The notes under the pieces: model-generated
Databases searched by the model: none
The model's input: only the letters and a program-made list of their open reading frames with translations
What the model was told of the DNA's origin: nothing
Made by a program: the position numbers and the translations under genes
DNA from: Heterohyrax brucei
Taxonomy: Eukaryota > Chordata > Mammalia > Hyracoidea > Procaviidae
DNA: 64,000 nt
Direction of reading: 5' to 3'
Assembly (NCBI GenBank): GCA_028571685.1
Contig: CM053141.1
Coordinates: 76,803,833-76,867,832 of the forward strand
Shown here: positions 1-12,260 of the stretch, piece by piece
Layout: each line of letters begins with the position of its first letter
Position numbering within the stretch: the first letter of the stretch is position 1

Positions 1-418
1 GAAACCCTTCCCTCCCAATCATTTGTATTTATTTTTTAGTTTAATTCTCTTAAACTCTTATTGACACCTTCTCTGTATAAGGTACTATGTTTTAAACAAG
101 AAACAGCAGCTTAAACTCTTGCTTAAAGAACTAAGCTTCCTAATATGGAACAGAGTTTCAAACAGTTAACATAAACCAGACTTTCTGGAGCTACTGAGGC
201 TGGATGAATCCCTGAAACTATCCTCTTGAGAAGATCTTGAAACTCAAACTATCCCTTGAAATCTTTGAAAAAATAGTTTTAGTATATCTGCCTTGAACAT
301 TGTGCTCTTTCAAAAATGTGATATCCAGACCACAGAAACTAAAAAGTTTAGGTGAACTTAAGGGGCAGTGAGTCTAAGTCCTTAAGGGTAGTGGAAGAGT
401 TTGTAGAAGGATGATGTC
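1..418. other. Intronic or upstream sequence, nothing recognised
   Basis: AT-rich sequence without a convincing reading frame, repeat family or splice-flanked coding block. Confidence 0.4.
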
Positions 419-922
419 ACCAATTAAATTATGTTCCTCTCCCACCCCCCAAATGCATATAGCAGTTTGACTAGGCTGTGATTCCCAGTGTTGTGTGATT
501 TTCCTATAGGCTGTAAAACCTGCCTCTGTGATGTTAATGAGGGAGGTGGGGCAGTGGTTGCATTAGTGAGGCAGGACTCCATCTATTAAGATTGTACGGT
601 GCCTTCAGGTAGTCTCTCGTGATACAAGGGAAAGGGAAGCAAACAGAGAAGTGGGGACCTCATCTAATCGGTAAAGAAGCAGTGCCAGGAGCAGAGCGCG
701 TCTCTTGGACATGGGATCTCTGTGCCTCAGAAGTTCCCGGTCCAGGAGAAGATTGATGGCAAGGGACGTCCTCCAGAGACAATAGAGACAGACTTCCCCT
801 GGAGGTGATGCCCTGAATTTGGACTGTGAGCCTACTTTTCTGTGAGAAGATAAATTTCTTTCTGTTACAACCATCAGCTTATGGTATTTCTGTTATAACA
901 GGAACATTAGATGACTAAGACA
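419..922 (+). mobile_element. Solitary MaLR/ERVL-type LTR
   Basis: The stretch runs from an AATTATGTTCC...CTAGGCTGTGATTCCCAG start, through GCCAGGAGCAGAGCGCGTC, to GGTATTTCTGTTATAACAGG and ATGACTAAGACA at the end. This is the layout of mammalian MaLR-type LTRs as found in afrotherians. No internal retroviral genes accompany it. Confidence 0.7.
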
Positions 923-1218
923 AATGGTGAGAATTTTTGCTGAACTTTAAGAATGTAATCAGTGCCAATGAGATGTGCATACAGAAATTGTTGAAATGCT
1001 GTATGACTATATATTTTCACTAAAATAAATAAGCACCTAGTTTTGTGCCACAGCATTGGCTCTTAGACTAGAATAGAGAATGATGTATTTACTTTCATAA
1101 CTGGGAAATAGAAAATAGAATTGTAGTCACGTTGCTTTCTGTTTCTTTCATAATTTTTTAGGGACAAGTGTAAAGGAAAATTAAAAAAAAATTTTCCTTA
1201 TGTGATGTGATTCCTTCA

Positions 1219-1380
1219 GGAAACCCTGGTGGTGCAGTGGTCAGGCTCTATGGCTACTAACCAAAACATCGGCAGTTTGGTTCTAAATTACCAAGGGCTC
1301 CTTGGAAACTTGTGGGGCAGTTCCATTCTCTCCTATCTGGTTGCTATGAGTTGGAATTGACTGGACGGTGGTGGGTTTGT
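1219..1380 (+). mobile_element. AfroSINE
   Basis: Sense copy with the typical head GGAAACCCTGGTGGTGC, middle CTCCTTGGAAAC and tail GTTGCTATGAGTTGGAATTG. Confidence 0.9.
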
Positions 1381-2496
1381 TACCGTAGGAAACGCTGAGT
1401 TCTCACTATGTGCCGCTAAAAGACTATCTCTGAGACAGGTGTTTTGGATAAGAGATCAAAAGCTTTTCATGTGCATACTGGTATGTGAGGGACAGGGGGT
1501 ATTCTCATCCTCAAAGCCTGTCTGAAGCTGTCAGGCAAGCTTGGGGTTCTTAAGGGGAGGTTGGTGTCAGTACAGGAGCAGGTATCAGGTAGGCCACAGT
1601 GAGGGTAACTTGGGGAGGGGCGTCCATCCCGAAGCAGACCAGGCAGAAGGTGTATCGAAATCGAAGTGCTGGACACTCTCGGTTGTCACCTGTGGCAGTG
1701 GGTCCTTGAACTGGTGCCTCCACTGACACCACCACTTGTTTGATAGTTCTAAAGAAGAAGCTGTAAAAGGCTCCAGAAAAGTGGCTCCTGTAAAATTAAT
1801 GTGTGATTTCTTGGGCCCAGGTAGTGTTAGGAAGTCAGGAGGTTTAAGAAAAGCAAGTAGACAGTTCTACCTGCCTACTTTAATTTTCTCTGTTGTTTGA
1901 AAAAAACTGGCATTGCAGGTTTCAGGTTTGGTCTCTGGTGATTCCTTCACTGTGATTCCCTAAGGATTCAGGGCCGTGGTGGTATTGAAGTTTACCCCTG
2001 GGTTGGCCATCTCTCGTCTCTGCTCCTCTTGTTTGGAGAAGTTGCTGCGAGGTGACTGTGGTGGGTTTTGATTGTGCACTGGAACTGGAATTGAGTTTGT
2101 AAACGATAGTAGCTAAGGATTCTCCCAAGACTGATTACAGGGAAATAAATTTAAATATTGCTATTTTCATAGACTCCTTTAACAGAATTTAAATGCTGGC
2201 AGCTGTTTAAAAAATATAAAAAATAGAACAGTGGCTTTAAAACTACCGAGGCTTAAAGGCTGATTGTTGAAGAATGGGGCATAAGATTGGTCTGGGGAGG
2301 GTGGTAGGGTAGCTAGCCAGAAATGATGCTATGTCCTCAGGGAAATGACCATCTTTGTGTCCTTTCCTAGGTCCCCCTTTACATGGCCCAAGTGAAATTC
2401 ACACAACCCTGTCCTGATTCCCTGAAATATGGGTGGGCTTTCATGTGGGTATGAAGCTGTAGTCAGAAGCCCAGAAATTTTTTTCTACTCCTAGTC
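1381..2496. other. Intronic or upstream sequence, nothing recognised
   Basis: About 1.1 kb with short open frames only and no family I can name. Confidence 0.4.
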
Positions 2497-2959
2497 TGTT
2501 GTTGCTAAGGGCCGTTGAGTCAGTTCCGACTCATGGTGACCCTGTGTTCAACAGAATGAAACACGACCAGGTCCTGTACCTTCCTCATGATCGTTGCTGT
2601 GTTTGAGCCTATTGTTGCAGCCCCTTGACAGTGCATCTCATTGGGAGTCTTCTTTTTCACTGACCCTCTCTTTCAAGAAACCCTATGGATGTACTTCCCC
2701 CAAGACAAACTTGTTCATTCTTTGGGCAGTCCATGTGATATTCAGTATTCTTCAGCAACATTTTTAGCCAACACCCATAATTCAAAGGAAGCAATTTTTC
2801 TCCGTTCTTCACTATTCATTGTCTAGTGTTTTTGTGGCATATGAGATGACTGGAAATATCATTGCTTGGGTCAGGTGCATCTTTGTCCTCAGAGTAACGT
2901 CTTTGCTGTTCAACATTTTACAGAGGTCTTTTACAGCAGATTTGTCCAATGAAATACAT
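2497..2959 (-). mobile_element. RTE/BovB-like LINE, 3' part
   Basis: The reverse complement of the RTE 3' end is visible: TGTTGTTGCTAAGGGCCGTTGAGTC-like tail, then GACTCATGGTGACCCTGTG and the antisense C-terminal coding region. It stops at an AATACAT site where L1 sequence begins; the same RTE resumes at 11069. Confidence 0.85.
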
Positions 2960-3938
2960 TGTTGTTGTTGTTTTTAAAATTTTATTGTGCTTTGGGTGGA
3001 AGTTTGAAGTTCAAGTTAGTTTTTCGTTAAGAAATTTTTGCACATGTATTTTGTAACATTGCTTGAAATCCCCACAATATGACAGCACTCTCGCAGCTTT
3101 TTTACCCTGGTTCCTGTGTCCATTCTTTTAATTTTTCTGTCCCTTCCTGCCTTCTTGTCTTTACTTTTGTGTGGGAGTTGCCTCTTTTGTCTTGTGCTCC
3201 TCACATGTGTTGTTATTTGTTTTAGAGAACTATTTATTCTGTGTCTGAAAAATGTACTTCAGGAGTGGTTTCAGTTGTGTGTTAGCTGAGTATCTGGGAG
3301 CCATCATATCTGGGCTTCCTCCAGTCTCTGTCAGCCCGGTAACTCTGGTCTTTTCTCTGAATTTGAAGTTTGTTTTCTTCTACATTTTTGTCTTGCTCTG
3401 TCCAGAACTGTCTGTTGCAATCCCTCTCGGAGCTGTTGGTGGTGGTAGCCGGGTATCATCTAGCTCTTCTGGGTTCAAGCTGGTGGGAGTCTTTAGTTCA
3501 TAATGATCTTTTAGTCTTCTGGGCTAGTATTTTTCTTGTGTCTTTGGTTTTCTTCATTTTCCTTTTCTCTGGAAGGAATGGGACCAACAGATGTATGTTA
3601 GGTGACCACTCACAAACTTTAAGACCCCAGATGCTCTCCACCAAATTAGGATATGGAACACTTTGCTTATGAACTAAGTTATCCAGTTGACTCAGATGTC
3701 CCCTAAGACTATGGTCCCCAGCCCTCAGCCTCACTGACTCAATCCCTCAAAGTGGTCATATTTGTCTCAAAAACTCCTATACCTTTGCCTTGGTCCAGTT
3801 TTGTAGACTTCCCCTGTATTGTATGTTGTCTTTCCTTTAATCAAAGTTGACACTTGTCTACTATCTAGTTAATGATTTCCTCTCTCTGTCCCTCTCCACT
3901 CTCATAATTATGAAATATCTTTTTTTTCTGTGTGTTTT

Positions 3939-4298
3939 AGTCATCTAGTGCTGCTTTAACAGAAATACCACAAGTGGATGGCTTTAAAAAGAGAGATTTG
4001 ATTTTGTCACAATCCATAAGCTACAAATCTAAATTCAATATGAGAAAGTATCACAGTCTGGAAGGCTAAGAATCTAGATTCAGTATGAGAACATCCTGGT
4101 GCAGAGACTGCCTCAAGGCACAAAATCATCTTACACGTTAAGTCTTGCCCCAACAGCACAATTACCCCTCATCTACTCTTATTAACATTATAGAGACAGG
4201 ATTTACAAAATGGAGGGCATCATACAATACCAGGAATCTTGGCCTAGATAAACTGCCATGCACATTTTTTAGAGAACAGTATTCTGTCCATCACAGCA
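3939..4298 (-). mobile_element. MaLR-type LTR inserted in the L1
   Basis: The antisense LTR end, TTTTAGTCATCTAGTGCTGC then AACAGAAATACCACAAGTGG, opens the insert; it closes with ACAAAATGGAGGGCATCATA and TCTGTCCATCACA. L1 sequence is continuous on both sides. Confidence 0.75.
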
Positions 4299-4299
4299 T

Positions 4300-7200
4300 G
4301 TAAACTTTCTCTTGCATTCTCATTATAGTGGTTGCATATAATATTTGTCCTTTTTCAGTTGACTTATTTCACTCAGTGTAATGTTCTCCAGACTCATTTA
4401 TGAGTCATCATTGTTCTTTATCATTGCATAGTGTTCCATCGTGTGTGTGTACCATAATTTGTGTATCCATTCGTCTGTCGACGGGCAGTTAGGTTGTTTC
4501 CATCTCTTTGGTAGTGGTGCAAAAAACAAGGATGTGCATTTGTCTATTTGCGTCATGGCTCTTATTTCTGTATGATACACGCATAGAAATGGGATTGCTT
4601 AATTGTATGTTATTTCTATTTCTAGTTTTTAAAGGCGGTGCCATATTGTTTTCCAGAATGGTTGTACCATTTTATATTCCCACCCACAACCTATCCAACA
4701 TTTGTTATTTCTGTTTTTTTTTTTTTTTTAAATTGAGCTTCTATTGTTGGGGTAAGATGATATTTTGTGTAGTTTTGATTTGCATTTTTCTTACAGATAA
4801 TGATCACCAGCATTTCCTCATATGTCTGTGGGCCACCTGAATGTCTTCTGTGGTGAAATGTCTGTTCATATCCTTTGCATTTTTAAAATGGATTATTATT
4901 ATTTATTATTTTTGTAGTTGAAATGTTCAAGTATTTTGTAGATTTTAGAGACTCTTTTTGGATGTCATAGTGAAGCTTTTTCCCCAGTCTGTAGGTGTTC
5001 TATTTTACTCTTTTGGCAGAGTCTTTTGATAAACATAAGTGTTTAATTTTTAGGAGCTATCAAGTTTATCTTCTGGTGTTTGTGCATTGTTAGTTACGGT
5101 TTGTGTTGAATTTATGCCATGTATTAGGACCCTTAGCATTGTCTCTATTTTTTCTTCCATGATCTTTATAGTTTTTGGTTTATATTTAGGTCTTTGATCC
5201 ATTTAGAGATAGTGTTTGTGTGTCTTGTGAGGTGTGGATCTAGTTTCATTTTTTTAAATAGATGTACATCCAGCTACACCAGCACTGTTGTTAAGAAGAC
5301 TGTCACTTCTCCACTTAATGGACTTTGGCCCTTTGTCAAATATCAGATACTCACAGGTGATGAATTTATGCCCTGGTCCTCAGTTCTGTTTCATTGGTCT
5401 ATGTGTCTATTGTGACACAGACTATTTTGACTACCATAGCTGTATAATGGGTTCTAAAATAAGGTAGTTTGAGGACTCTCACCTTCTTCTTCTTCATTAA
5501 TGATGCTTTGTTTACCCAAGCCCTCTTCCTTTTCCGTATAAAGTTGGTGATTTGTTTCATCATGTCATTAAAGAATGCTGTTGAAATTTGGATTGTGATT
5601 TCATTGGTTGTATAGATTGCTTTGGGTAGTATTTGCACATGCTGAGTTGTCCTAACTCATGAGTATGATATGTTTTTCTACTTATATAGGTCTCTTTTGG
5701 TTTCTTGCAGTAGTGTTTTGTAGTTGTCTTTGTATAGGTCTTTCATATCCCGGTTTTATTTACTTGTAAGCATTTAATGTACTTTGGGGTAGAAGAATCC
5801 AGCTGGTTTTTGTATGTGTCTCTTGTATCCTGCTACATTGCTGAAATCTTCTGTTAGTTGCAGCAGCTTTCTTGTGGATTCTTTTGAGTTTTCTACATAT
5901 AAGATCATATTATCTGTGAGTAGGGATAGTTTTACCTCTTTCTGACCAATGTGGATGTCCTTTCTTGCCTTATTGTTCTGGCTAAGACCTCCAGCACAAT
6001 GATGAATAAGAGTGGTGATAAAGGGCATCCTTTGTTGGTTCTCATTGTCATGGGAAATACTTTTAGTCTCTACTCATTGAGACCAAGATTGACTATTAGT
6101 TTCGTATAAATGCACTTTATTGTGTCAAAGAATTTCCCTTTTCTTCCTCTTTTTCTGAGTTTTTTTTTTCTCTTTCTCTCTTTTAATTATGATTGAATGA
6201 AAATGTACATTCCTATATATCTGACAGTTTTTAACCAGGAATGGGTTTTAGACTTTGACAGATGCCTTTTCTACATCAACTGAGATGATCATGTGATTCT
6301 TTTATTTATGTGATGAATTATGTTGATTGATTTTATAACATTGAACCATCCTGGCGTAACTGGCATGAATCACATTTGGTCATGATGTATTATTTTTTTC
6401 ATATATTGTTGAATTCTATTGGTTAGAATTTTGTTGAGAATTTTTGCATATAGAAGATCTGGCAAGTAAGCTTGTGAACTTATCCCAGAAAAAGTGCTTC
6501 ATAGCTCATTGTTGAATATCATCATAGTCACCTTCAACGTATTCCTTTTGGGAAGTTGTGCATTGAAGCCAGTGCCTAGTCTACCCTTCAAAGCAGTTTT
6601 GGAACTATTTTTCTGGAAGGTCCATCAGAGCTGTTGTAGGTGATCTGAAGTAAGTTCTTGAACTCATCCTAAGAAAAGTGCAGTGAAGTATGTAACAGTG
6701 AGGTGTATAGCACTCTATCTAGGATGAGTTTGCAAGCTTAATTGTCCTACCTCATATATTCATCAGGGATGTTGTTCGTTAGTTTTGATTTTATCAGTGT
6801 CTTCTCCTGACTTTGGTATCAGGGTTATGCTGGCTTCACGGCATGAATTCAGGAGTATTCCTTCTTTTTCTGTGCTCTGAAATAGTTTCATTAGCATTGG
6901 TGTAAGTCTTTTCTAAGTTTGATTGGGTTCTCCTACGAAGCCTTCCAGGCTAGGGCTTTTGTTTGATTGGGTATTTTTTTGTTTTAGTTTTTTAAATTAC
7001 CTCTTCAGTCTCTTTTTCTGTTATGTATTTATGTTTTCTAACAATTTGTATCAGTTTAGATAGCAGTATGTTTCTAGAAATTTGGCCATTTCTTCCTAGG
7101 TTTTCAAACTTGCTGGTGTACAATGTTTCATAGTATGCCATCGAGTCTCTCATTTCTTATTTTGGTTATTTGCTTACTATCTTGTTTTTCTTTTGTGAGT

Positions 7201-8250
7201 TTGATCAGTGGTTTGTCTATTTTGTTGAGTTTTCAAGGAACCAGCTCTTGATCTTGTTAATTCTTTTTGTTGTTTTTCTCCTCTCTGTTTCATTTATTTG
7301 TGCTCTAATGTTTATTATTTCCTTCTGGTGCCTGTGGGCTTCTTTTGTTGCTCTTTCTATTTGTTCAAGTTTTAGGGTTAAAGCTTTGATTTTGGCCCTT
7401 CTTTTTACATGTGTATGTTTATTGCTATAGATTGACTTTTAAGCAATGTATTTTCTGTGTCTCATTAAGAAATATTTTGATTCTTACTTGACTGTATGAA
7501 TTTTTTTATTCCATCCTTGATTTCTTTTGTTACCGAGTTGTTTTCAAGCAAGGTATTGTTTAGTTTTTATGCATTTCATTTTTTCCTTGCTATTTCTATT
7601 ACTGATTTCTACTTTTATGGCATTATAATCAAGCAATATGGTTTGTGTTATTTTAGTATTTTGGATTTTGTTGAGGCTTGCTTTGTAGATTTAAATGTAA
7701 TCTATTCTGAAGAATATTCCATGTGCTTTGGGAAAGAATACATACTTCGCTGCTGTTCAGTGTTCTCTATATGCCTGTGAGGTTGAGTTGGTTGATTGTG
7801 GCATTTAGATGTGTATCTTTGTTGATTTTCTTTCTAAATATTCTGTTCTTCACCAAAAGTGCTGTGTGGAAGTCTCCTACTATTATTGTGGAATTTCTGT
7901 CTCTTTTCAGTGCAATTAGGGTTTGTTTTATATATTTTAGAGCTCTATCATTGAGTGTGTATATGTATATTATGGTTATATGACTCGACAGTACTTGGCA
8001 TATCCTCCTGGTATATTGATTTTTAATCATTGCATAATTTTCTTCCTTATCCTTTATGTGCGAATTTTGCTTTAAAGTCTATTTATTGGAGATTAATACT
8101 TGTTGAAAGTGTATCTCTTATAGAGAGCATATTTTTTAAATTCATTCTGCTGCTCTGTCTTTTTACTGGTGCATTTAGGCTGTTTATGTTCAGTGTAATT
8201 ATTAATATGTGTGAGTTTATTGATGCATGTTTTGGGGGGATGGTATTAAC
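4300..8250 (-). pseudogene. L1 ORF2 remnant (endonuclease and reverse transcriptase)
   Basis: Read on the minus strand, the fragments follow ORF2 order. Near 7.9 kb, IIVGDFHTALL corresponds to the endonuclease GDFNT motif, with the catalytic-loop Asn replaced by His. Near 5.9 kb, LSLLTDNMILYVENSKES corresponds to the reverse transcriptase LFADDMILYLENPKES, so the catalytic FADD is lost. Near 4.45 kb, QPNCPSTDEWIHKLWY matches the C-terminal block. Multiple stops and frameshifts plus two insertions make it inactive. These relics account for most apparent open frames on either strand of this stretch. Confidence 0.85.
6449..6757. mobile_element. Mariner-derived non-autonomous element inside the L1
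   Basis: L1 sequence breaks after TTTTTGCA and resumes at TATTCATCAGGG. The insert starts with GGCAAGTAAGCTTGTGAACT and ends with the inverse-type GATGAGTTTGCAAGCTTA, a terminal inverted repeat of about 40 bp. The ends fall at TA, the mariner target. The interior, antisense, reads like a worn mariner transposase C-terminus (QKEYVEGDYDD). A second left-type repeat end sits at 6650-6681. Confidence 0.65.
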
Positions 8251-8464
8251 AGTCTCTTTGTTCCTCTTAAATTTCTGTGCTGAGTTCTTTTTTGTTTATC
8301 AATTTTCTATTATTTCTTTATTGTTGACTTTGTGTTTACTGAGTCTTTTTCTCCTTTGTTTTTTGATAAGTAGATTTGTTAGCTTCCTCTGTGGTTGCTT
8401 TGAAATTTATCTTTATTTTTCCACATTTAAAGCGTCTTTTATTAATATTACCTTGACAGATTTG

Positions 8465-8563
8465 TAGCCTATGTAGCCTACTGGACTGTGTGAGAATAAA
8501 TGTTTCTTTGCCAAAGACATCCACTCATGGTATTTCTGTTACAGTAGTACCAGATGACTAAGA
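8465..8563 (+). mobile_element. MaLR-type LTR 3' fragment inside the L1
   Basis: GTGAGAATAAATGTTTC then GGTATTTCTGTTACAGTAGT and AGATGACTAAGACA is the 3' end of a MaLR-type LTR; the 5' portion is missing. Confidence 0.6.
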
Positions 8564-9130
8564 CATATGTCTTCTCTCATGATATTAGTGAAATTTTCTG
8601 CCATCAAATCTTTACGAGGTCTCTGCATGTCTTCCATTATTCTCTGCCTTCTGAAACTCTAATCACTTCTAGGTTATTCATCTTGAGAATGTCCCACATA
8701 ATCCTTAGGCTTTCTTCGTTTCTTTTCAGTCTGTTTTCTAAATTTTCCTCAAACAAATTGGTGTCAATGAATTTGTCTTCAGTCTCACTAATTTTCACTT
8801 TCGTTGTCTCAACTCTGGTCCTGTGTACTTTCATTGAGTTTTCTAATTCTGAAATTTTATTATTAATTTCTTCTTTTTCTGGTTGCTGTTTTGTGTGATT
8901 TTACTAGCTTATTGGTCTGTTGTTTTGTTCTTGCATTGTTTTCCTGAATTCTTTTATTGCTTTGTCTGTATATTCCTGGATCTTGTTTCTGTTTTCCCTG
9001 ATCTCCTTTTTGATCTCTTGGAGGTACATGTACTCTGTGTATTACTCTTTTGAATTCTTTATCAGGTGATGGTATTGCCTCATCTTCCTCTGGAAGATTT
9101 TCTGGTTATTGTGATTGCATGCTGGAGCCA
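8560..9130 (-). pseudogene. L1 ORF1 remnant
   Basis: The minus strand encodes a short coiled-coil-like stretch, NLFEENLENRLKRNEESLR, typical of the L1 ORF1 protein, followed by broken frames. It is too damaged to be expressed as a full protein. Confidence 0.6.
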
Positions 9131-9178
9131 TCTTGCATGGCTTCTTAATGTGATACAGTATTGACTGTGTTACCTGTG

Positions 9179-9340
9179 AGGAAACCCTAGTGGCATAGTG
9201 GTTAACAGCTATAGCTACTAACCAGAATGTTGACAGCTCAGATCTGTCAGGTGTTCCTTGGAAACCCTATGGGGGCAGTTCTCCTCTGTCCCGTATGGTT
9301 GCTCTGAGTCAGCATAGAATCAACAGCAATGGTGTTTTTA
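9179..9340 (+). mobile_element. AfroSINE inside L1 5' region
   Basis: Head GAGGAAACCCTAGTGG and tail TTGCTCTGAGTCAGCATAG. It interrupts the 5' region of the minus-strand L1. Confidence 0.85.
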
Positions 9341-9359
9341 TTTTTTGTTGTTGTTGTTG

Positions 9360-11060
9360 CCTTTGAGGCATCAAGAAGTTAATTATATTTATTTATTGAT
9401 TGTGTGTTTCTTTACTGCTTCTTGTTTTGTTTTGTTTTTTTTTTAAATATCTCCAAGTAGGCTGAGCTTGCTTGCTACACTGGTCATTAATCTTGCCATG
9501 ATGAAGCTCTTCCCTTCTGTATTCAGGTGAGTGGAGCAGCTACTAGGTGTGTGAGCTTGGGACTTGGTTCACTGTTCTTTTGGGGCTGCTGAGGATGTAG
9601 GTGATGCTTTTGGTGAGGTGATGTATCTGCCTTGCTGGTCACTTGGCTGTTGGTGCAGGAGGCATTCTCCCTGGTTATTGGGTTAGGTTATGTGTGTACT
9701 CTGCCACTTGCTGGATGGTTGGGAAAAATGTGCTCAAGTTGTCAGTCACTGAGTATGTGGTACGGAGACTTTAACCTGCATTGCTGGGCAGGCAGGATGT
9801 GGGGAAGTGTTTGGAGCTGGCACAAATCTCTGGTTGCAGTAGGGGTGATGTGGGGGATGGGTGGTAGGGGACTATCAGTTGTCCCTGAGTCCCTGGTTAA
9901 AGAATGTGCTCCTTTCTGCTAAATTGTATAATGGAGGGTAGTGCTGGCTGGAGGGATTGGGGAAACATCACTGATCCTTAGGCCCCTGTCATGCTTGACT
10001 AGATGAAGTGGGCTATACCTCCAGCCCTCAGTTCCCTGTCTGGAGTGGCCGAGGTCCGTTTCTAGGCGTCAGAGCAGTGAGTGACTAATGCCACAGTCTG
10101 CAGCTCCCGTTTTTCTGCTGGAAGTCGGCTTCAGTTGGCAGCCCTGCCCACCTTGACCTAATGAGGATGCACTGTGCCATCTTGGTGAGCAAGGCATTGT
10201 CATGTGGATGATCAGAAGGGGTGAAGGGCACTTCATGTCCATGGACCTGCTACACCAGAGGCTGGGCAAAGGTGTGAGCTCCTTGGACTGGCCAAGAGCT
10301 ACCGGTTTAGGCTTAGGAAAAGGAGCCATGTTTAACACTACAGATTGGCACCTCCTACCTGTCTGCTGCTGGTGAAGATGGGCTTCAGCTGGGAGCCCTG
10401 CTCACTTTGTCCTCATGAAGACCTGCTATGCTGTTTCAGCCAGAAAGACACTAGTGTGAGTGATTGAAGGGGGTGTGGGTAATTAGAGGAGGGGGGTGAA
10501 GGGCATTGCAAACCTGTGGACTCTCCACACCAGTGACTGGATGAAGGATTGGACACCTCCATACCATGGTTTTACGGTCTCAGTTTAGGGGTCGTGGCAG
10601 TGTTGAATGCCTCTGGAGTGGTGTTGCACCAGGAAGGGGGGATAGCTGAAGGGGAGGGGGTGCTCACTGGCCCGTGGGGCTCTGATGGGGAGACTGTGGT
10701 GCATGTGATGGATCAGGTACATACGGTATCATTCCTCTTTGATTCTGGAGGTGTATTCAGAGTCACTCCTGGCTTAGCTAAACCAGAAGGGATGGCTGTT
10801 GGCTTGGGAAACTGCTGCATGTCTCACTGTGTGCTCTGCAGGTTTGGCTAGCAGAATGCCGCAAATCTGGCAACCCGTAATTTTTTGTTTCTGCTGCTTT
10901 TGAATTGTCTCTTTTTATATATATTGCTCAGTCTGATTTGTTAGCTTTGTCTTTGATACTTGCAGTTCTTAGATTGTTAAATATGTATGACTCATTTGTT
11001 TTTTTTTTGGGTCTTTGTTGTAACAGCCATGACACAAAGCTGCTTTTCTTCCATTTTTGT
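9360..11060 (-). other. L1 5' UTR-like region
   Basis: G-rich, GT-skewed sequence on the plus strand between the ORF1 remnant and the RTE junction, with no conserved protein. Apparent open frames near 9.6-9.9 and 10.5-10.9 kb have no recognised domain and are taken as chance frames in this UTR. Confidence 0.5.
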
Positions 11061-11068
11061 TCTGCCTC

Positions 11069-11797
11069 GTTTGATTATTTGACTGCTGCTTCCATGGGCG
11101 TTGATTGTTGACTGAAGTAAAATGAAATCATTAGCAACTTCTGTTTATCTGTTTATCATGATATTGCTTATGGATTCATTTGTGACTATTTTTGTTTTCT
11201 TTATGTTTAGATACAGTCCATACTGAAGGCTGTGGTCTTTGATCTTCAATGGTGTTTCAAATCCTCTTCACTGTCAGCCAAGAAGGCTGTGTCATCTGCA
11301 TAAGGCTGGTTGTTAGAGTGTTCCTGCATTGTTGATGCCCCGTTCTTCTTCATGTAGTCCAGAATCTTGGATTATTTGCTGCACATACGGATTAAATAAA
11401 TAGGATGAAAGGCCCTAACCCTGGTGCACACCTTTCGTGATCTTAAACAACACAGTATCCCCTTGTTCTGTTTGAATGACTCTAAGTGCAGGTTTCGTGT
11501 AAGCACAATTAAGTGTTCTAGAATTCCCATTCTTTGCAATGTTATGCATAATGTTTTATGATCCACACAGTTAAATGTGTTTGCATAGTCAGTTAAACCT
11601 AGGTAGATATCTTTTGATATTCACTGCTTTCAGCCAGGATCCGTCTGACATCAGCAGTGATATCCCTTGTTGCATGTCCTTGTCTGAACCCAGCTTGAAT
11701 TTCTGGCAGCTCCTTGTCAATGTATTACTGCAACTGGTTTTGAATTATCTTCAGCAAAATTTTACCTCAGTGTTATGTGAGTGATATTGTTTGATAA
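11069..11797 (-). mobile_element. RTE/BovB-like LINE, second half of the split copy
   Basis: It resumes with GACTGCTGCTTCCATGGGCG and continues antisense through the reverse transcriptase region, for example CCCCGTTCTTCTTCATGTAG and GTATCCCCTTGTTCTG, ending at TTTGATAA. It is collinear with 2497-2959. Confidence 0.85.
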
Positions 11798-11837
11798 CCT
11801 ACTGTAGGTTCTAGTGAACAATGGCTTCCACATACCC

Positions 11838-12260
11838 TCCTTTTGTCCCCCATACTTGTAGCTGTGTTAGCTCTGACTCATGGGGCTCCCATATACAATA
11901 GAATGAAACATTGCACAATCCTGCACATCTTCATGGTTGTTGGCATGATCACGTCCATTGTTATGGTCACTGTGTATTTTGAGTGCCTTCTAACCAAGGG
12001 TACTTATCTTCCAGTGCTATATTGGATAATATGCTCTTGATTTCACTGACTAAGCATGTGAAGTAGTTTGTCAGATCTTTCTGTTTAGTCTGCCTTGGCC
12101 TAGAAGCTCCACTGAAGCCTGTCTACTATAGGTGGCCCTGCTGGTGGTATGTGAAATACTGGTGGCATACCTTCTAGCATCATGACAACAGGAAAACCAC
12201 CATAGTGTGACAAACTGCCAGATGGGTGGTGGCCTGTAGCTGTAGCAGTTTTTAATTTGA
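11838..12260 (-). mobile_element. AfroSINE, long tRNA-Gly-like type (diverged)
   Basis: Antisense tail GACTCATGGGGCTCCC and ATAGAATGAAACATTGC, then TAGTCTGCCTTGGCCTAG, AAGCTCCACTGAAGCCTG and GCCAGATGGGTGGTGGCC, as in the long AfroSINE form. Confidence 0.65.

Larger units (their letters stand above)
2960..11068 (-). mobile_element. Near full-length, inactivated L1 with nested insertions
   Basis: The 3' UTR is at the left (ATTTTATTGTGCTTTGGGTG, then AAGACCCCAGATGC and GGTCCCC), the ORF2 remnant spans about 4.3-8.2 kb, the ORF1 remnant about 8.56-9.13 kb, and a G-rich 5' UTR runs to about 11.07 kb. The gross span of 8.1 kb includes an LTR (3939-4298), a mariner-derived element (6449-6757), an LTR fragment (about 8465-8563) and a SINE (9179-9340). 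All frames are broken. The element sits inside an RTE copy of the same orientation. Confidence 0.85.

Noticed and set aside
7170-7780. Several hydrophobic open frames in a row, suggestive of a transporter operon
   Set aside because: Antisense shadows of the L1 ORF2 endonuclease/reverse transcriptase region; the minus strand reads L1 in order.
8030-8467. 145-codon hydrophobic plus-strand frame resembling a multi-pass membrane protein
   Set aside because: It is the antisense of L1 ORF2/inter-ORF sequence; the T-rich complement of an A-rich LINE produces Phe/Leu/Ser-rich shadow frames.
10549-10851. 100-codon frame with Gly/Val-rich content
   Set aside because: Falls in the L1 5' UTR-like region and has no recognisable domain.
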